Positions 1-64,000 of a stretch of DNA of 64,000 nt are shown here, piece after piece. Every line of letters starts with the position of its first letter. Position 1 is the stretch's first letter. Source of the stretch: Scolanthus callimorphus (lineage: Eukaryota; Cnidaria; Anthozoa; Actiniaria; Edwardsiidae); assembly GCA_033964015.1 (NCBI GenBank), contig CM066925.1:2245199-2309198 (forward strand). The letters are read 5' to 3'. The notes under the pieces are model-generated. The model saw nothing but the letters and a program-made list of their open reading frames with translations. It did not search any database and was not told where the DNA came from. The position numbers and the translations under genes were made by a program.

Positions 1-168
1 TTAGAGAAATTGGAATCAACGAAAAACTATCCGCTACCTTCTATCAACCATCGATTCTATCAGGAACAAGCAAGCCAAGAGACCAAAGTAAGATCTAGAC
101 TTATTTAATAATTGTATTAGATTGATTGTAGTTATTATGTACTTCAAAGGGCGTAGAGATTTGACTTA

Positions 169-372
169 GACCCCGTCCACACTACATCGTTTTCAAACGA
201 AAACGGACACTTTTTGCTCCGGATACGGCTATCGTCCACACTACAACGCTGAAAACGATCACCGAAAACGGCGAAAACAATACGAAAACGATAAGTGTGG
301 ACGCAAATCTTTTTGAAAACGGAGCAAAAAGTATCCGTTTTCGTTTGAAAACGGTGTAGTGTGGACGGGGTC
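169..372. mobile_element. MITE with ~54-bp inverted repeats, TTA target duplication
   Basis: The arms read GACCCCGTCCACACTACA... and its complement, pairing over about 54 bp and rich in GTTTTCA/AAAACG. TTA flanks both ends (166-168, 373-375), the target size expected of PIF/Harbinger-type MITEs. The 84-residue open frame across it is an artefact. Confidence 0.8.
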
Positions 373-2425
373 TTATTTTCCGCCTTTTGGGTACGCATTG
401 TAAGTCACGCGCATTTGGTTAAAGCGCTGCTTTATTGTTTAATTCTTACTTCAAACCAATATATCCAACATATTCAGCATCTACAGCAGCAGCACAGTCA
501 TCGTTTAGAAATCATTTATCTACGAAACCATTAGTTCTACGCCTGATTAGCCTTGAAATCAACTAGAAATTCGCAGTCGTACAATTCAAGAATCAAGTCT
601 TATTATTATAGAACATTGTGGCATTGGAATTCAAGCCTGAAGATTTATGATTAAAACCTGTAGACATTGAAATTTGTTAGTTGCGTTTGAATACAAGGTT
701 TGCTTGTGAACGAATCCTACATAACGGATCACGAAAATGGGCCTTTACTAAAACGACGCCCTCTACAATCTGGTGTTTCAGCACCTCCATGGAAGTGAAG
801 TCAAATGGAAGTCAAATATAAGTGAGATAAAAACTTGGCACAGAAATGTCGTCAAAAGATGCGTCCATATCTGTCGATATTTGGACACACGGACAACTCG
901 CTATTTTTTTCTCAGAGCCCCAAAAGGAATTGATCACGGGGTTGCACGCTTCACGAGACCCCTGCTGCCTCGTACTCAGCCGTGTTCCTGTGGATTTCCG
1001 GCCGAGCGAAACTAGTAGCGAGTGAAGTGCGCAGGGCATCCCTTCCATGATGCCTTGCGGTAACGCTAATCCTTCCCATGATGCATTGTTCGCTTATCGA
1101 TAGCGCCTTTTTCGTCAAATGACGTCTTTTTCCGTTAATAGTCTAGGAGCAGCGACCTGAAAAAAATCGCGTCGTAGCACCCAACGCGCAGACACAGGAA
1201 AATAACATAGAAAAATAGGTACATACCTAAGGTTCAATTTGATCCCTATCGCACAGATTGGCTTGTGGGACAACACCCCGATATTTGGCATTTTGTTCCC
1301 CTGCTGCTCACATGTCCTTTGCAAAAAACTGCGAACTTATACGCCTGTAAATCCATCATTCAAGGATCAAATGTATCCAAAACTTCCCATCATTTTACGA
1401 AATCACACACTTTAAATTCCTAGTGTAAATCTGCCCTTAATTCCCACTCTAACGTCAGAAACAGAAATTAGAAGTTAGCAGCCATATTAGTCTTTGTTAT
1501 TCAAATGAGTTGTGTGTCCTCTCGTGAAGACATAGATATAGGCTGTAGCGCTACAAGTACAGCGTGCCTAAATGTGTGCTTGGCAAAAGATATCCCTCCA
1601 ATGCATTGAACACTTATGTGGACATTTTACTGATTTCGTATGTTTTCTGTGATCTCTGCTGGCATAAACAAAACATTATAGGTTTATTAGAAAATACCAA
1701 AAACATTTTCTTCCTTCGAAATTACCTAGTGAAATGATTCAGACAACGTCGGTGAAGAGATACCAGACCATTAAAACTATATACATTAGGCCGGGAAAGC
1801 TGTACAGTACATGTCATTCTTGACTTTTCAGTCGTCAGGAACTCATGAATAACAAAAGAGGTTCAAAATGGCCACCGTCACAGATATCTTTTTAACCTTC
1901 ACTTTAAAGTACGTACAAAAATTACGTCACAATTTTATATCTAACCATTTGAAACGCATTTACTTCTACAAGTATGGCTGTTTCTTGGTAGGATTTTGAA
2001 TTTTACAGGCTTTGAATTAGTTTAGAATTTTACAAAGAACATGGAGTACTTGTAACAAAAGTGCTCAAAATCGAAATGTTGTGCAATCGGCTCATTTGTA
2101 ACACCCGGTCTAAATTAAACCTTATACACATACCTATCATCCTATGCTTCCCGGGTCTGCGCGAGGGGTGCTACGAAAACCACTTTCTAGGCCTCTTTTC
2201 AAGATCTGCTCCTAGACTATAAGAGAGACGCCCTGGGTACGAGTCAGAGACCCCTGCATGCCCCTGATTTACCCGTCTGTCCGACCAAAGACGTGCGCGC
2301 GCTAGCCACAGGAAGCCCGTCGCGTGTGTAGAGGGCCTTGTCCGCATTCACTGAAAACGAAAACTTCACCAGAAACAAAGAGTCTGTCTGTCTGAGGGTT
2401 AAGGTTGTCTCTACATGTTTTGTAT
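373..2425. other. 3' flank of the giant gene, no further gene seen
   Basis: Small open frames only; none has splice sites, domains or convincing codon use. It holds the 3' UTR candidate region of the giant gene and otherwise unassigned AT-rich sequence. Confidence 0.5.
1683..1688 (-). terminator. Candidate polyadenylation signal for the giant gene
   Basis: AATAAA on the minus strand about 740 bp beyond the stop codon; it is the nearest exact hexamer I see. No transcript evidence. Confidence 0.25.
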
Positions 2426-57378
<54,953 letters not shown>

Positions 57379-57553
57379 CTCCGGGAAAGACTAGAGAAGG
57401 GAAATTCTCATGTTTGAATTTACAATTTGATGAGCATACTACTTCTCCAAGAAGATCGAGGAAGTCCACAGCAGCTCCAGTGTTTAAAATTTCAAGTGAG
57501 TTTCAAATGCTGACTTTGCTCAGTATAAATTAGTCAGCGGTGTTGCCATAGGT

Positions 57554-58106
57554 TTAGTTTAAAGACGCACGGTCGACAATAGGAAATACGACAGAGGCAG
57601 CACTGAAGCGTGCAGTCTGGGTACTAGCGGCCGCACTCCACTTATTCTCGACTTCGTCATAACACTCGACCGAGTCCACTATCGACATGTACTCATTCAT
57701 TCCATTTATAGCAAATATTTTCCCACAGTGCACTGCGATAGAGACGCCACCACGACAGTGCTTCATTGACGCGACTTTAGTCCAGTGCTTTGTCTTTGGG
57801 TCAAACCGTTCAACGGTATTCAATGATCCTTTGCGGCCGTTTGCTCCACCCACTGCGTAAAGGTATCCCGACAGGGCTTGCGCGCCAAAGTCATAACGAC
57901 AGCTAAGCATCTCGGGATCTTCATCCCAGGAGTTCGTATCTGGATTATAATGTTCCACGTGACTCAGGTCCCCTGTGTTGTCATCAAAGCCTCCCACTGC
58001 ATACATTTTATTGTTGAGGACGGCCAAGGCGAACCGCCGGCGCTGACGGTGCATTGTGGCCACAGTCTGCCAGCGTTCGGAGCGAGGCGAGTAGCGTTCG
58101 ACATAG
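57554..58106 (-). CDS. Kelch-like gene last exon: kelch repeats 4-6 and stop
   Basis: A 553-nt exon from the acceptor CTCTCTAACCCTAG. It encodes YVERYSPRSERWQTVATM, MYAVGGFDDNTGDLSHVE, LYAVGGANGRKG, VERFDPKTKHW and IFAINGMNEYMSIVDSVE, ending RASLN and TAA. Three copies of this acceptor exist because it lies in a 52-53 bp tandem array; only the exon-proximal copy (58,107-58,108) preserves the reading frame. Confidence 0.9.
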
Positions 58107-61100
58107 CTAGGGTTAGAGAGAACAGAAGGGTTAGACCAAGAGGGTAGCGTTCGACATAGCTAGGGTTAGAGAGAACAGAGGGTTAGACCACGAGGGTAGC
58201 GTTCGACATAGCTAGGGTTAGAGAGAACAGAAGGGTTAGACTACGAGGGAAGCGTAGGATTAGAAAGAACAGAAGGGTTAGAGGGAACAGAAGGGTTAGA
58301 CTAAAAGGGTAAAAAGACGAGGAGGGTCAAACGTTTCAGCCACAGAATGTATTTACCTAGGGCCTGGTCAATTCACGTTTCTACAGTGACCTTGGCTAGC
58401 TGACACGAACAAACTCGAGAGCGCGCGGTGTTTTTAAAAAATAGCTCAAATCAAGCACATTCTAATTCAAGTACTGGCTCTACACGTCTATAGACAGTAG
58501 CCTTTCTAGGAACATATTTATGGTTGTTTCTGGACTATCGCTATCCTTGCACTTACTTGCACGTTAGCAATCTGTCACTTGACCCCCCTGCCACGTAAAT
58601 ATACTCGCCAAGGACCGCTGCTCGCATATCTCCCTGGCATTTACTAGTAGACGACAAGCTGGTCCAAGAATCGTCTACAGGGTCATATCGTTCCATGGAG
58701 TTCAACTTCCGGCCACGCCTGTATCCACCAATCACGTACAGCTTGTTTTCATAGACAGCCACGGCAAAGGATGCTCGGGCTTCCATCATGGGCTTTGTCA
58801 TCTGCCATTCGGCATGCTTGTGGTCAAATCTTTCCATTGTTTTTACCTGAATAGTTGAAATGGCATAGTATTATCAGAAAATGGGATAGAGCAGAGTTCG
58901 TATGACTGTGAAAAGTGCCGCGAAAGATTTATGCCGCGCCGCGACCGTACCGCGACATCATTCCGTATCTACGCAGGCCAGGTTCCGGACCGCCACCGCG
59001 ACAGTACCGCTCCGTGTCACGGGGTACTTTTCACAGTCGTACGAAATCTGTTCTAGTGAGCCACACCACTGGATATTTTCAAACAAAAGTGAAGTGAACC
59101 CTTTTTATGATTTAAGAAAAACGAAATCTATAAAAAAAGCACTACTGCATAAAAAACTTACACGGTGGCTTGAAGATATGAATTTCATTTTCTCGTGTCT
59201 CGCAGTCAGTAGGCCGTTATCACGCAAAATTGATTAATGATATTAAATAGTTATCAGAAAATAAAATCCAGTATTCAATTCTGTCAGACGCAAACTCAAT
59301 TTATTGAGTCGAACAAGTCGCAAAGCGAGCAGCCAAAGCAACATTTGCCGCGCATTTGTAATTTCACACAAAATATCGCTGAAATAACTTGCATTCTCGG
59401 TCCTAACCTGTACAGACAACTGTTTCCACAGAAAATAGCGCGGGCTCGGTCCAATAACCTCTACAGACAACTATTCCCGCTGAGAATATTGCAGGCGCTT
59501 GCAAACTGTCAGAATTGTGCGTAGACTTTGAGCCAATCAGGAAACGATTACTGAGCACATATTCCCATCTGATTCATTCCCTTCATTTTATACCACAGGT
59601 TTATACCTCTTTCATGAATGACGTCTCCCCTCCCAACACAAACAGTGTCTCTGAATACGAGCTTCTCATGCTGATACCAGCACATTCACAATGGCACGTC
59701 TTGGCCTCCTCCACAATATCCTGACAAAACATGTTGGATGACACCAGTGGATGTTCCCCTATCTCATGATGAAGAACCTTGAGCGGGATGAAGGAGAGGC
59801 GGACGGCCTTCAGGAGGTCAGACATGTGGAGCTTACGATTCGCCTTGTCATAGTTGACCCAAGTCACGCATGCCTTGAACACTTGCTTTTCACTTGGAAC
59901 CTTTCAGGGTAAAATGGCAAATTATATGTCAGGACGTCAGGGACGTCAACTCTGCCAGTTTTTGGCGGGAGTCTCAAGATTTTTCGCTTCGTCGCTTCCT
60001 GGAAAAAACGTGCCATACATTTACTGTATTTCTCCCGAGAGAATTTCAGGCAATTTCACCATGTTAAGGCAATCTCCAGATTTTTGAAGTCCTGAGGTTG
60101 ACATCCCTGGAGGTATTTATAAGAGTGTATCTAGTCTGATAATTGCCTTGTTGCATGAAACAACAACCTCTAAATGCTCTTATCTACGAGGTTACTCGTT
60201 TAGTAGCCAGTCTGGGATATTTCTTTAAAACAAAGCAAGCACTGTTATAAGACTACATACATTAGAAAAAACAGTTATCATCTTAGTCCCTTTGTTTGCT
60301 ATATAAGTTGTGTAGATTACTTACAGTCCTTTCTTTGGCGAACGTTTGTAAACCGAGAGAAAGTCCTCCTACATTGTAGAGTTTGTTTGTACGCACACTT
60401 TTACAGCTCACGAGAGATAGAGTCTACATCGTAAGTGTCGGGTAACAAGCAGCGCCACAGGTTGTTTCTCTCCTCAATTAGGACTTTCTCTCGATTTACA
60501 GACGTTCACCAAAGAAGGGACCATAAGCAGCCTAGTTGCGCGAGGATGTACAGGTTAGGGTTGTCAGGTTAGGGTTGTCAGTCCTTTGGCTCTGTAACAG
60601 GGTACTCAATTTCCCCACCTTTTCTGGAACAGAAGGTATGTTTTTTTTTGCAGATTTTCAAGGATTCTCTTTGTCAGGGTCATGAAATGTATCTTTCTCT
60701 CTAGAACAGGGTAATATAATATTGTTAAGATTCTCTAGAACAAAAGTCCTCTAGAACAAGGTCAGGTGATACATTTTCCAGGAGTACCCCCCAGGACAGC
60801 ATCTCACCTTAATTTCATCTCTACATAAAATATCAGTCACTTGAGCTGGCATCAGATTCTTGAAGTCTTCAGTTTCAACAACTTCTAAAAAGTTATCCAT
60901 AATAAATGAGTTGGCAGCCTCCTTCAGGACCTTCAGGCCATGCCTTTCAGCAAGTGCAAGAATGCGCAAGCAATTAGAGGTCTCTATTTGCCTCATGATA
61001 AAATCAATACAGGCATCTCTGGCAGACTTAAATTGTAACAAATCAGACACAAGGAATATATTTTGAACATTATTGTCTGTGATTTTCAGTCGTGATGTGT

Positions 61101-61154
61101 AGGCAAAGTTTATAAGAAGTTCTGTTGAGTTTGCATCAACGCCATGGATTTCAA
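57554..61154 (-). CDS. Kelch-like (BTB-BACK-kelch) protein gene, 5' part missing
   Basis: Gene-level span of four exons (61,154-60,808; 59,900-59,607; 58,846-58,557; 58,106-57,554), all with matching phases. The protein has the second half of a BTB domain, a BACK domain and six kelch repeats marked by the glycine pairs LFVLGG, LYVIGG, IYVAGG, MYAVGG, LYAVGG and by IFAING. KLHL proteins are substrate adaptors of CUL3 ubiquitin ligases: BTB/BACK bind CUL3 and the kelch propeller binds the substrate. Which KLHL this is, I cannot say. The first BTB exon(s), which must end in phase 1, were not found up to 64,000, so the gene is partial here. Confidence 0.88.
58089..58320. repeat. 52-53 bp tandem repeat containing the kelch-gene 3' splice site
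   Basis: Three near-identical units begin at about 58,091, 58,144 and 58,196, with degenerate copies to about 58,320. Each full unit holds, on the minus strand, the pyrimidine tract plus AG and the first 16-18 coding bases of the last kelch exon. Use of the acceptor at 58,211 gives an early in-frame stop; use of 58,159 shifts the frame. Confidence 0.85.
58557..58846 (-). CDS. Kelch-like gene exon: kelch repeats 1-3
   Basis: A 290-nt exon, phase 0 to 2, with acceptor CAACTATTCAG and donor TGCAA|GTAAGT. It encodes ERFDHKHAEWQMTKPM, FAVAVYENKLYVIGGYRRG, MERYDPVDDSW and YIYVAGGSSDRLL. The split asparagine codon is completed by the last exon. Confidence 0.9.
58889..59053. mobile_element. 165-bp MITE in a kelch-gene intron
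   Basis: AGAGTTCGTATGACTGTGAA pairs with TTCACAGTCGTACGAAATCT; the interior is rich in CCGCGAC repeats in both orientations. Confidence 0.8.
59607..59900 (-). CDS. Kelch-like gene exon: BACK end and first kelch strand
   Basis: A 294-nt phase 0 to 0 exon with acceptor TACCCTGAAAG and donor AAGAG|GTATAA. It encodes VPSEKQVFKACVTWVNYD and LLKAVRLSFIPLKVLHHEI, the conserved BACK helices, and ends with the first kelch motif LFVLGGETSF. SYSET and the cysteine-rich AKTCHCECAG linker precede the propeller. Confidence 0.9.
59925..60115. repeat. Dispersed repeat shared with 33,470-33,600
   Basis: Same block order (TCTCAAGATTTTTC, TCTCCAGATTTTTGAAGTCC, GTTGACATCCCTGG). Lies in the kelch-gene intron just upstream of the BACK exon. 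Confidence 0.65.
60329..60521. mobile_element. 190-bp fold-back element
   Basis: CTTTCTTTGGCGAACGT and GAGAGAAAGTCCT pair with AGGACTTTCTCTCG and ACGTTCACCAAAGAAGG (approximate). Confidence 0.75.
60808..61154 (-). CDS. Kelch-like gene exon: BTB second half and BACK start
   Basis: A 347-nt exon with acceptor TTATTATTTTTTAG and donor TTAAG|GTGAGA. It encodes VEIHGVDANSTELLINFAYT (BTB), FLVSDLLQFKSARDACIDF (end of BTB), then LRILALAERHGLKVL and FLEVVETEDFKNLMPAQ (BACK). It begins with two bases of a split codon, so the upstream exon ends in phase 1. Confidence 0.9.
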
Positions 61155-62099
61155 CTAAAAAATAATAAAGTTACTATTTTAGAACGCTTTCAGTAAAAAA
61201 AAGTAAAATGCTAAGTGGTAAAGAAAATATTTGCTCACTGATTCCAGGGCGAATCCAGGATCTCCAGAAAGGTGACCAAAAGTGAAAATAATGGAGGCCA
61301 AAGTTGTAACCTTGCTCCGGCAAATACAGTAAATGTGTGGGAAAATCTATCAAAGGAGCACCGGGACCCCCTGTGCCCCCTTCCACCTAAATCTGCCCAA
61401 TCGATTCTGTTAATAGTTTCATCACATTATTTTGGATAGCTGAATACTAGAGTGATTGCAAAAGTACTGGTAAAAAAGCCCTGTACAGTTTGTCTCTCAC
61501 ATGTATGTACTGGAGAGCAAAAAAATTTAGACATAGGTGATCTGTAACCTTATTACAGTATATACTTGCTGGTAAAAAAATATTGGTCACAACAACCTGA
61601 ACATACTGGACTATCTCAATTGAAATTATTCACAATAACATTTTGTTGTCTCCCCCCACCTGCCCTCCCCAGGGAACACTTTTTATCCAGGCGCACCTTG
61701 ACACAGCACTCACGAGCCATCTCATCGAACAACAAGCAAACTACCAGACATTTTACAGATAAAAACCTGCTAAAACCCTACAAAACCGCCAGCTATGCAG
61801 AGCCTGTTGCAAATTGCCCAGGCCAGTTATCTGAAATCTATGTAATGATCTCTGTGGTGATAATTTAATATTTAAATGTAAATCTATTTTTTGTCTTGCT
61901 CCAGCAAATACAGTAAATGTAAACACTTAACCAATCAGAAACTACAACCTTAGATCAGGAAGGGAGTTCAACGTTAAACTAAAATACACTGATTGTTTTG
62001 CAAACTTTGTAACACATAAGTTTGCTCGGCACTTGAACATCAACATGGACACAGACTAGCCTGCATGTATTTAGTTTGTAATATTATAACTACTGACCA
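61155..62099. other. Kelch-gene upstream intron, nothing recognised
   Basis: No BTB N-terminal exon is visible here on the minus strand. Confidence 0.4.
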
Positions 62100-62266
62100 T
62101 ACTTGTAATGTGTGGTTCCAGAAAATATCCATACCCCCTCCATGGAAGGGTGTTGAAAAGTGACCTCCCACCCCTCAATTTCCAAGGAAAAATACAGTAT
62201 TTGTATGGAAATGATCAGGTAAAATTGACCCCCCACCCTCCGGAATTTCCTCCATTGCCCTTCCGT

Positions 62267-62297
<31 letters not shown>

Positions 62298-62330
62298 ATG
62301 GATAATTTCTGGAACCACACAATTCAGCTC
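62100..62330. mobile_element. MITE family E, copy 2
   Basis: GTGTGGTTCCAGAAAATATC on the left and the complement (ATAATTTCTGGAACCACAC) on the right; a G run of about 30 near 62,267-62,296. Confidence 0.8.
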
Positions 62331-62835
62331 TAAGCTGCAAAAAGTATAATAAACATATTTATTATTATAACATATTTATTATTATTAATAATGACTGCTC
62401 CCAGGGAAACAGCGAGTTTTGTTTCCCTAGAGATTCAAGGGAAAACAAAACTTGCTGTTTCACAAGGGTGAGTCATTAAGTGTTTTATTATTATAGCAAA
62501 AAGAAAATTTGGTGTAAAAATAGTCTGCCACCTGAATTCTCACTCTAGTGATGTCGCCCGTGTGGGCTACATTGAGTTTGTACTTTACCACATGACCATG
62601 ATAGAACCAATCAGAGCATGCACTTTCATAGAATAAAACACGAGCTATATAATAATTCAGTTGCTCACTGGGTTATGTAATTTTTCCTTCTCATTCTGTA
62701 GACCTTCCTACCTCAACTAGCCTGCTATCTGTGGGTTAGGGCTCGTAATGTAAATTTTCTTTTCACTTCAAATACATTTGTTGTTGTTGTTGTTATGTTC
62801 TATTTAACGATTATCATGTACATGTACGTAATGTA

Positions 62836-63733
62836 TCAGTCAATTCCAGCGCTGACCATGCCCCCTCGGGCAACCCCCAGGATTTTGGTCATTTCTAAAA
62901 ATAAAACTGAAAATTCCCCGCCCCCGGGCTAGCAAAAATGCAAAATACCCCACGGCGGGGAACACAAAAAGCGGAAAAAAATGCCCCACCCCCGGGACAA
63001 GAAAAAGACGGTAAGATTCCATCGACTCTGCATGACAAAGCTTCACAACAAAAACTTCAACTCCATTTATACTGTCCGAGCATTTATAATTCGTTTCAGT
63101 AAATGTACTTTAGTTTTCTTGTCTTTGAACGAGTTCTCTTCACTGAAAGTGAGACAAAATATAAATAAAGAAGTGAAACTAAGGTATTAGTACAATATCG
63201 GTAGACATTCCTAGGCCATTCGTCGTTGTAAACAAATCTGCAAATTGTCTCTGAGAATCTCTCAATGCGAAATTTACCTTTATTGTATTGCAGAGCAACT
63301 ATTTCACAGTTATGTTACTTGACTTTTTGGAAATTGGAACTCTTTCATAGTGTCAATTCATTTTTATGTTTTTCCACTGAGACGAAATTGCCAAATCTTT
63401 CTATAGAAGACGTTAACTGCGAAATGTGCAAATGTGTCTTCACCAAACGTGGTGTATACGGGCCATGCTCTCTGCATATTTTATGTGGCATTATTTTCTG
63501 TAACTGGGAATTTGAAACTGCCAAACGATTGAGTTATTGTAACTGGCAAAACCGACGCGCTTGAGATGAAAAAAAAAAAACATTCCCCACCCCCCTCCCT
63601 GGGGAAAACAATTCCCCACCCTGGGGCCAGCAAAATTTTCAAAATTCACCACCCAGGGAAGGCAGTGGTGCGCAAATGCCCACAGTGTCCTGGGGGAGGG
63701 GGGGGGGGATGGTCACCGCTGGAATGACTGATA
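62836..63733. mobile_element. ~0.9-kb element with C-rich inverted ends
   Basis: ATCAGTCAATTCCAGCGCTG at the left pairs with the complement of CACCGCTGGAATGACTGAT at the right. Subterminal CCCC/GGGG blocks (CCCCGCCCCCGGG, CCCCACCC) recur. The interior is AT-rich with no recognised coding. Confidence 0.8.
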
Positions 63734-64000
63734 CATAACATCTTTACATTGACGGTACTTATAGCTTACAATAATAACAACAACATCAGCATTCCAACTC
63801 AAGGCACCAAGGATGACTTGCAGACTATAATTCATGATTGGGATGGAGGAGGAGCTCTGAGAGGAAACACACCATGATACTAATTCATCTTTCAGTAGGT
63901 CTCGATAAATTGCACGAATTCGAATTACGCATGAATAAGAATCCATACCTCATAGCATACACAGACAAATGACTTGAAGGCGTTCATGGGAGGCATTTCA

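Noticed and set aside
62500..62640. Minus-strand open stretch VVKYKLNVAHTGDITRVRIQ with possible splice sites
   Set aside because: It resembles a DUF11-like strand, but lies upstream of the kelch gene with a poor acceptor and repeat-like CCAATCAG sequence; no partner exon found.
63952..64000. Open minus-strand fragment EMPPMNAFKSFVCVCYE ending at a donor
   Set aside because: It touches the window edge, ends in phase 0 (the kelch exon needs phase 1) and cannot be assigned to a gene.

Overview
The window is eukaryotic: split genes with GT-AG introns, metazoan extracellular domains (F5/8 type C discoidin, EGF), a BTB-BACK-kelch gene, a Pol III tRNA-Ser gene and a dense population of fold-back (MITE-like) elements. 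Protein style and repeat content suggest an anthozoan cnidarian (sea anemone or stony coral). That assignment is an inference; no marker gene here fixes the species.

The dominant feature is one very large minus-strand gene running from about 57,378 (start codon with signal peptide) to 2,426 (stop). I rebuilt 28 exons by hand from splice sites and codon phase. Every junction I could test keeps phase except three places: a gap of at least one unfound exon between 54,481 and 37,085, a 5-bp slippage near 28,806-28,819, and a 1-bp break near 7,602. The predicted secreted protein (about 3,770 codons in the exons found) runs: signal peptide; a DUF11-like beta domain; two discoidin domains; an unrecognised domain of about 110 residues; four EGF domains; then twenty tandem copies of a 140-150 residue, ten-cysteine module with the signature WCxDYxxLC...RPxGC. 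I do not recognise this module as a named family. Its cysteines are lost in fixed pairs across the 20 copies, which predicts disulfide partners directly from this window.

Upstream on the same strand (61,154 to 57,554) lies the 3' part of a kelch-like (KLHL) gene: the second half of BTB, a BACK domain and six kelch repeats. The BTB N-terminus was not found and probably lies beyond 64,000. Its stop codon is only about 175 bp from the start codon of the giant gene.

Everything else is intronic or intergenic and repeat-rich: MITE families in several copies, nested insertions, a tRNA-derived SINE, a truncated LINE, a seven-copy ~128-bp satellite of CRE-like palindromes, and a possible ~11-kb element with long inverted arms filling the largest intron. 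Two tandem arrays are notable because one amplifies a 5' splice site (giant gene, 6,487-7,536) and the other a 3' splice site (kelch gene, 58,089-58,320).

Layout (plus coordinates): 1-2,425 3' flank; 2,426-23,416 ten-cysteine modules; 24,140-27,519 EGF; 28,072-28,924 unknown domain; 30,372-34,807 discoidins with tRNA-Ser inside an intron; 35,396-37,085 DUF11-like; 37,086-54,480 TE-filled intron; 54,481-57,378 5' exons; 57,554-61,154 kelch gene; 61,155-64,000 repeats.
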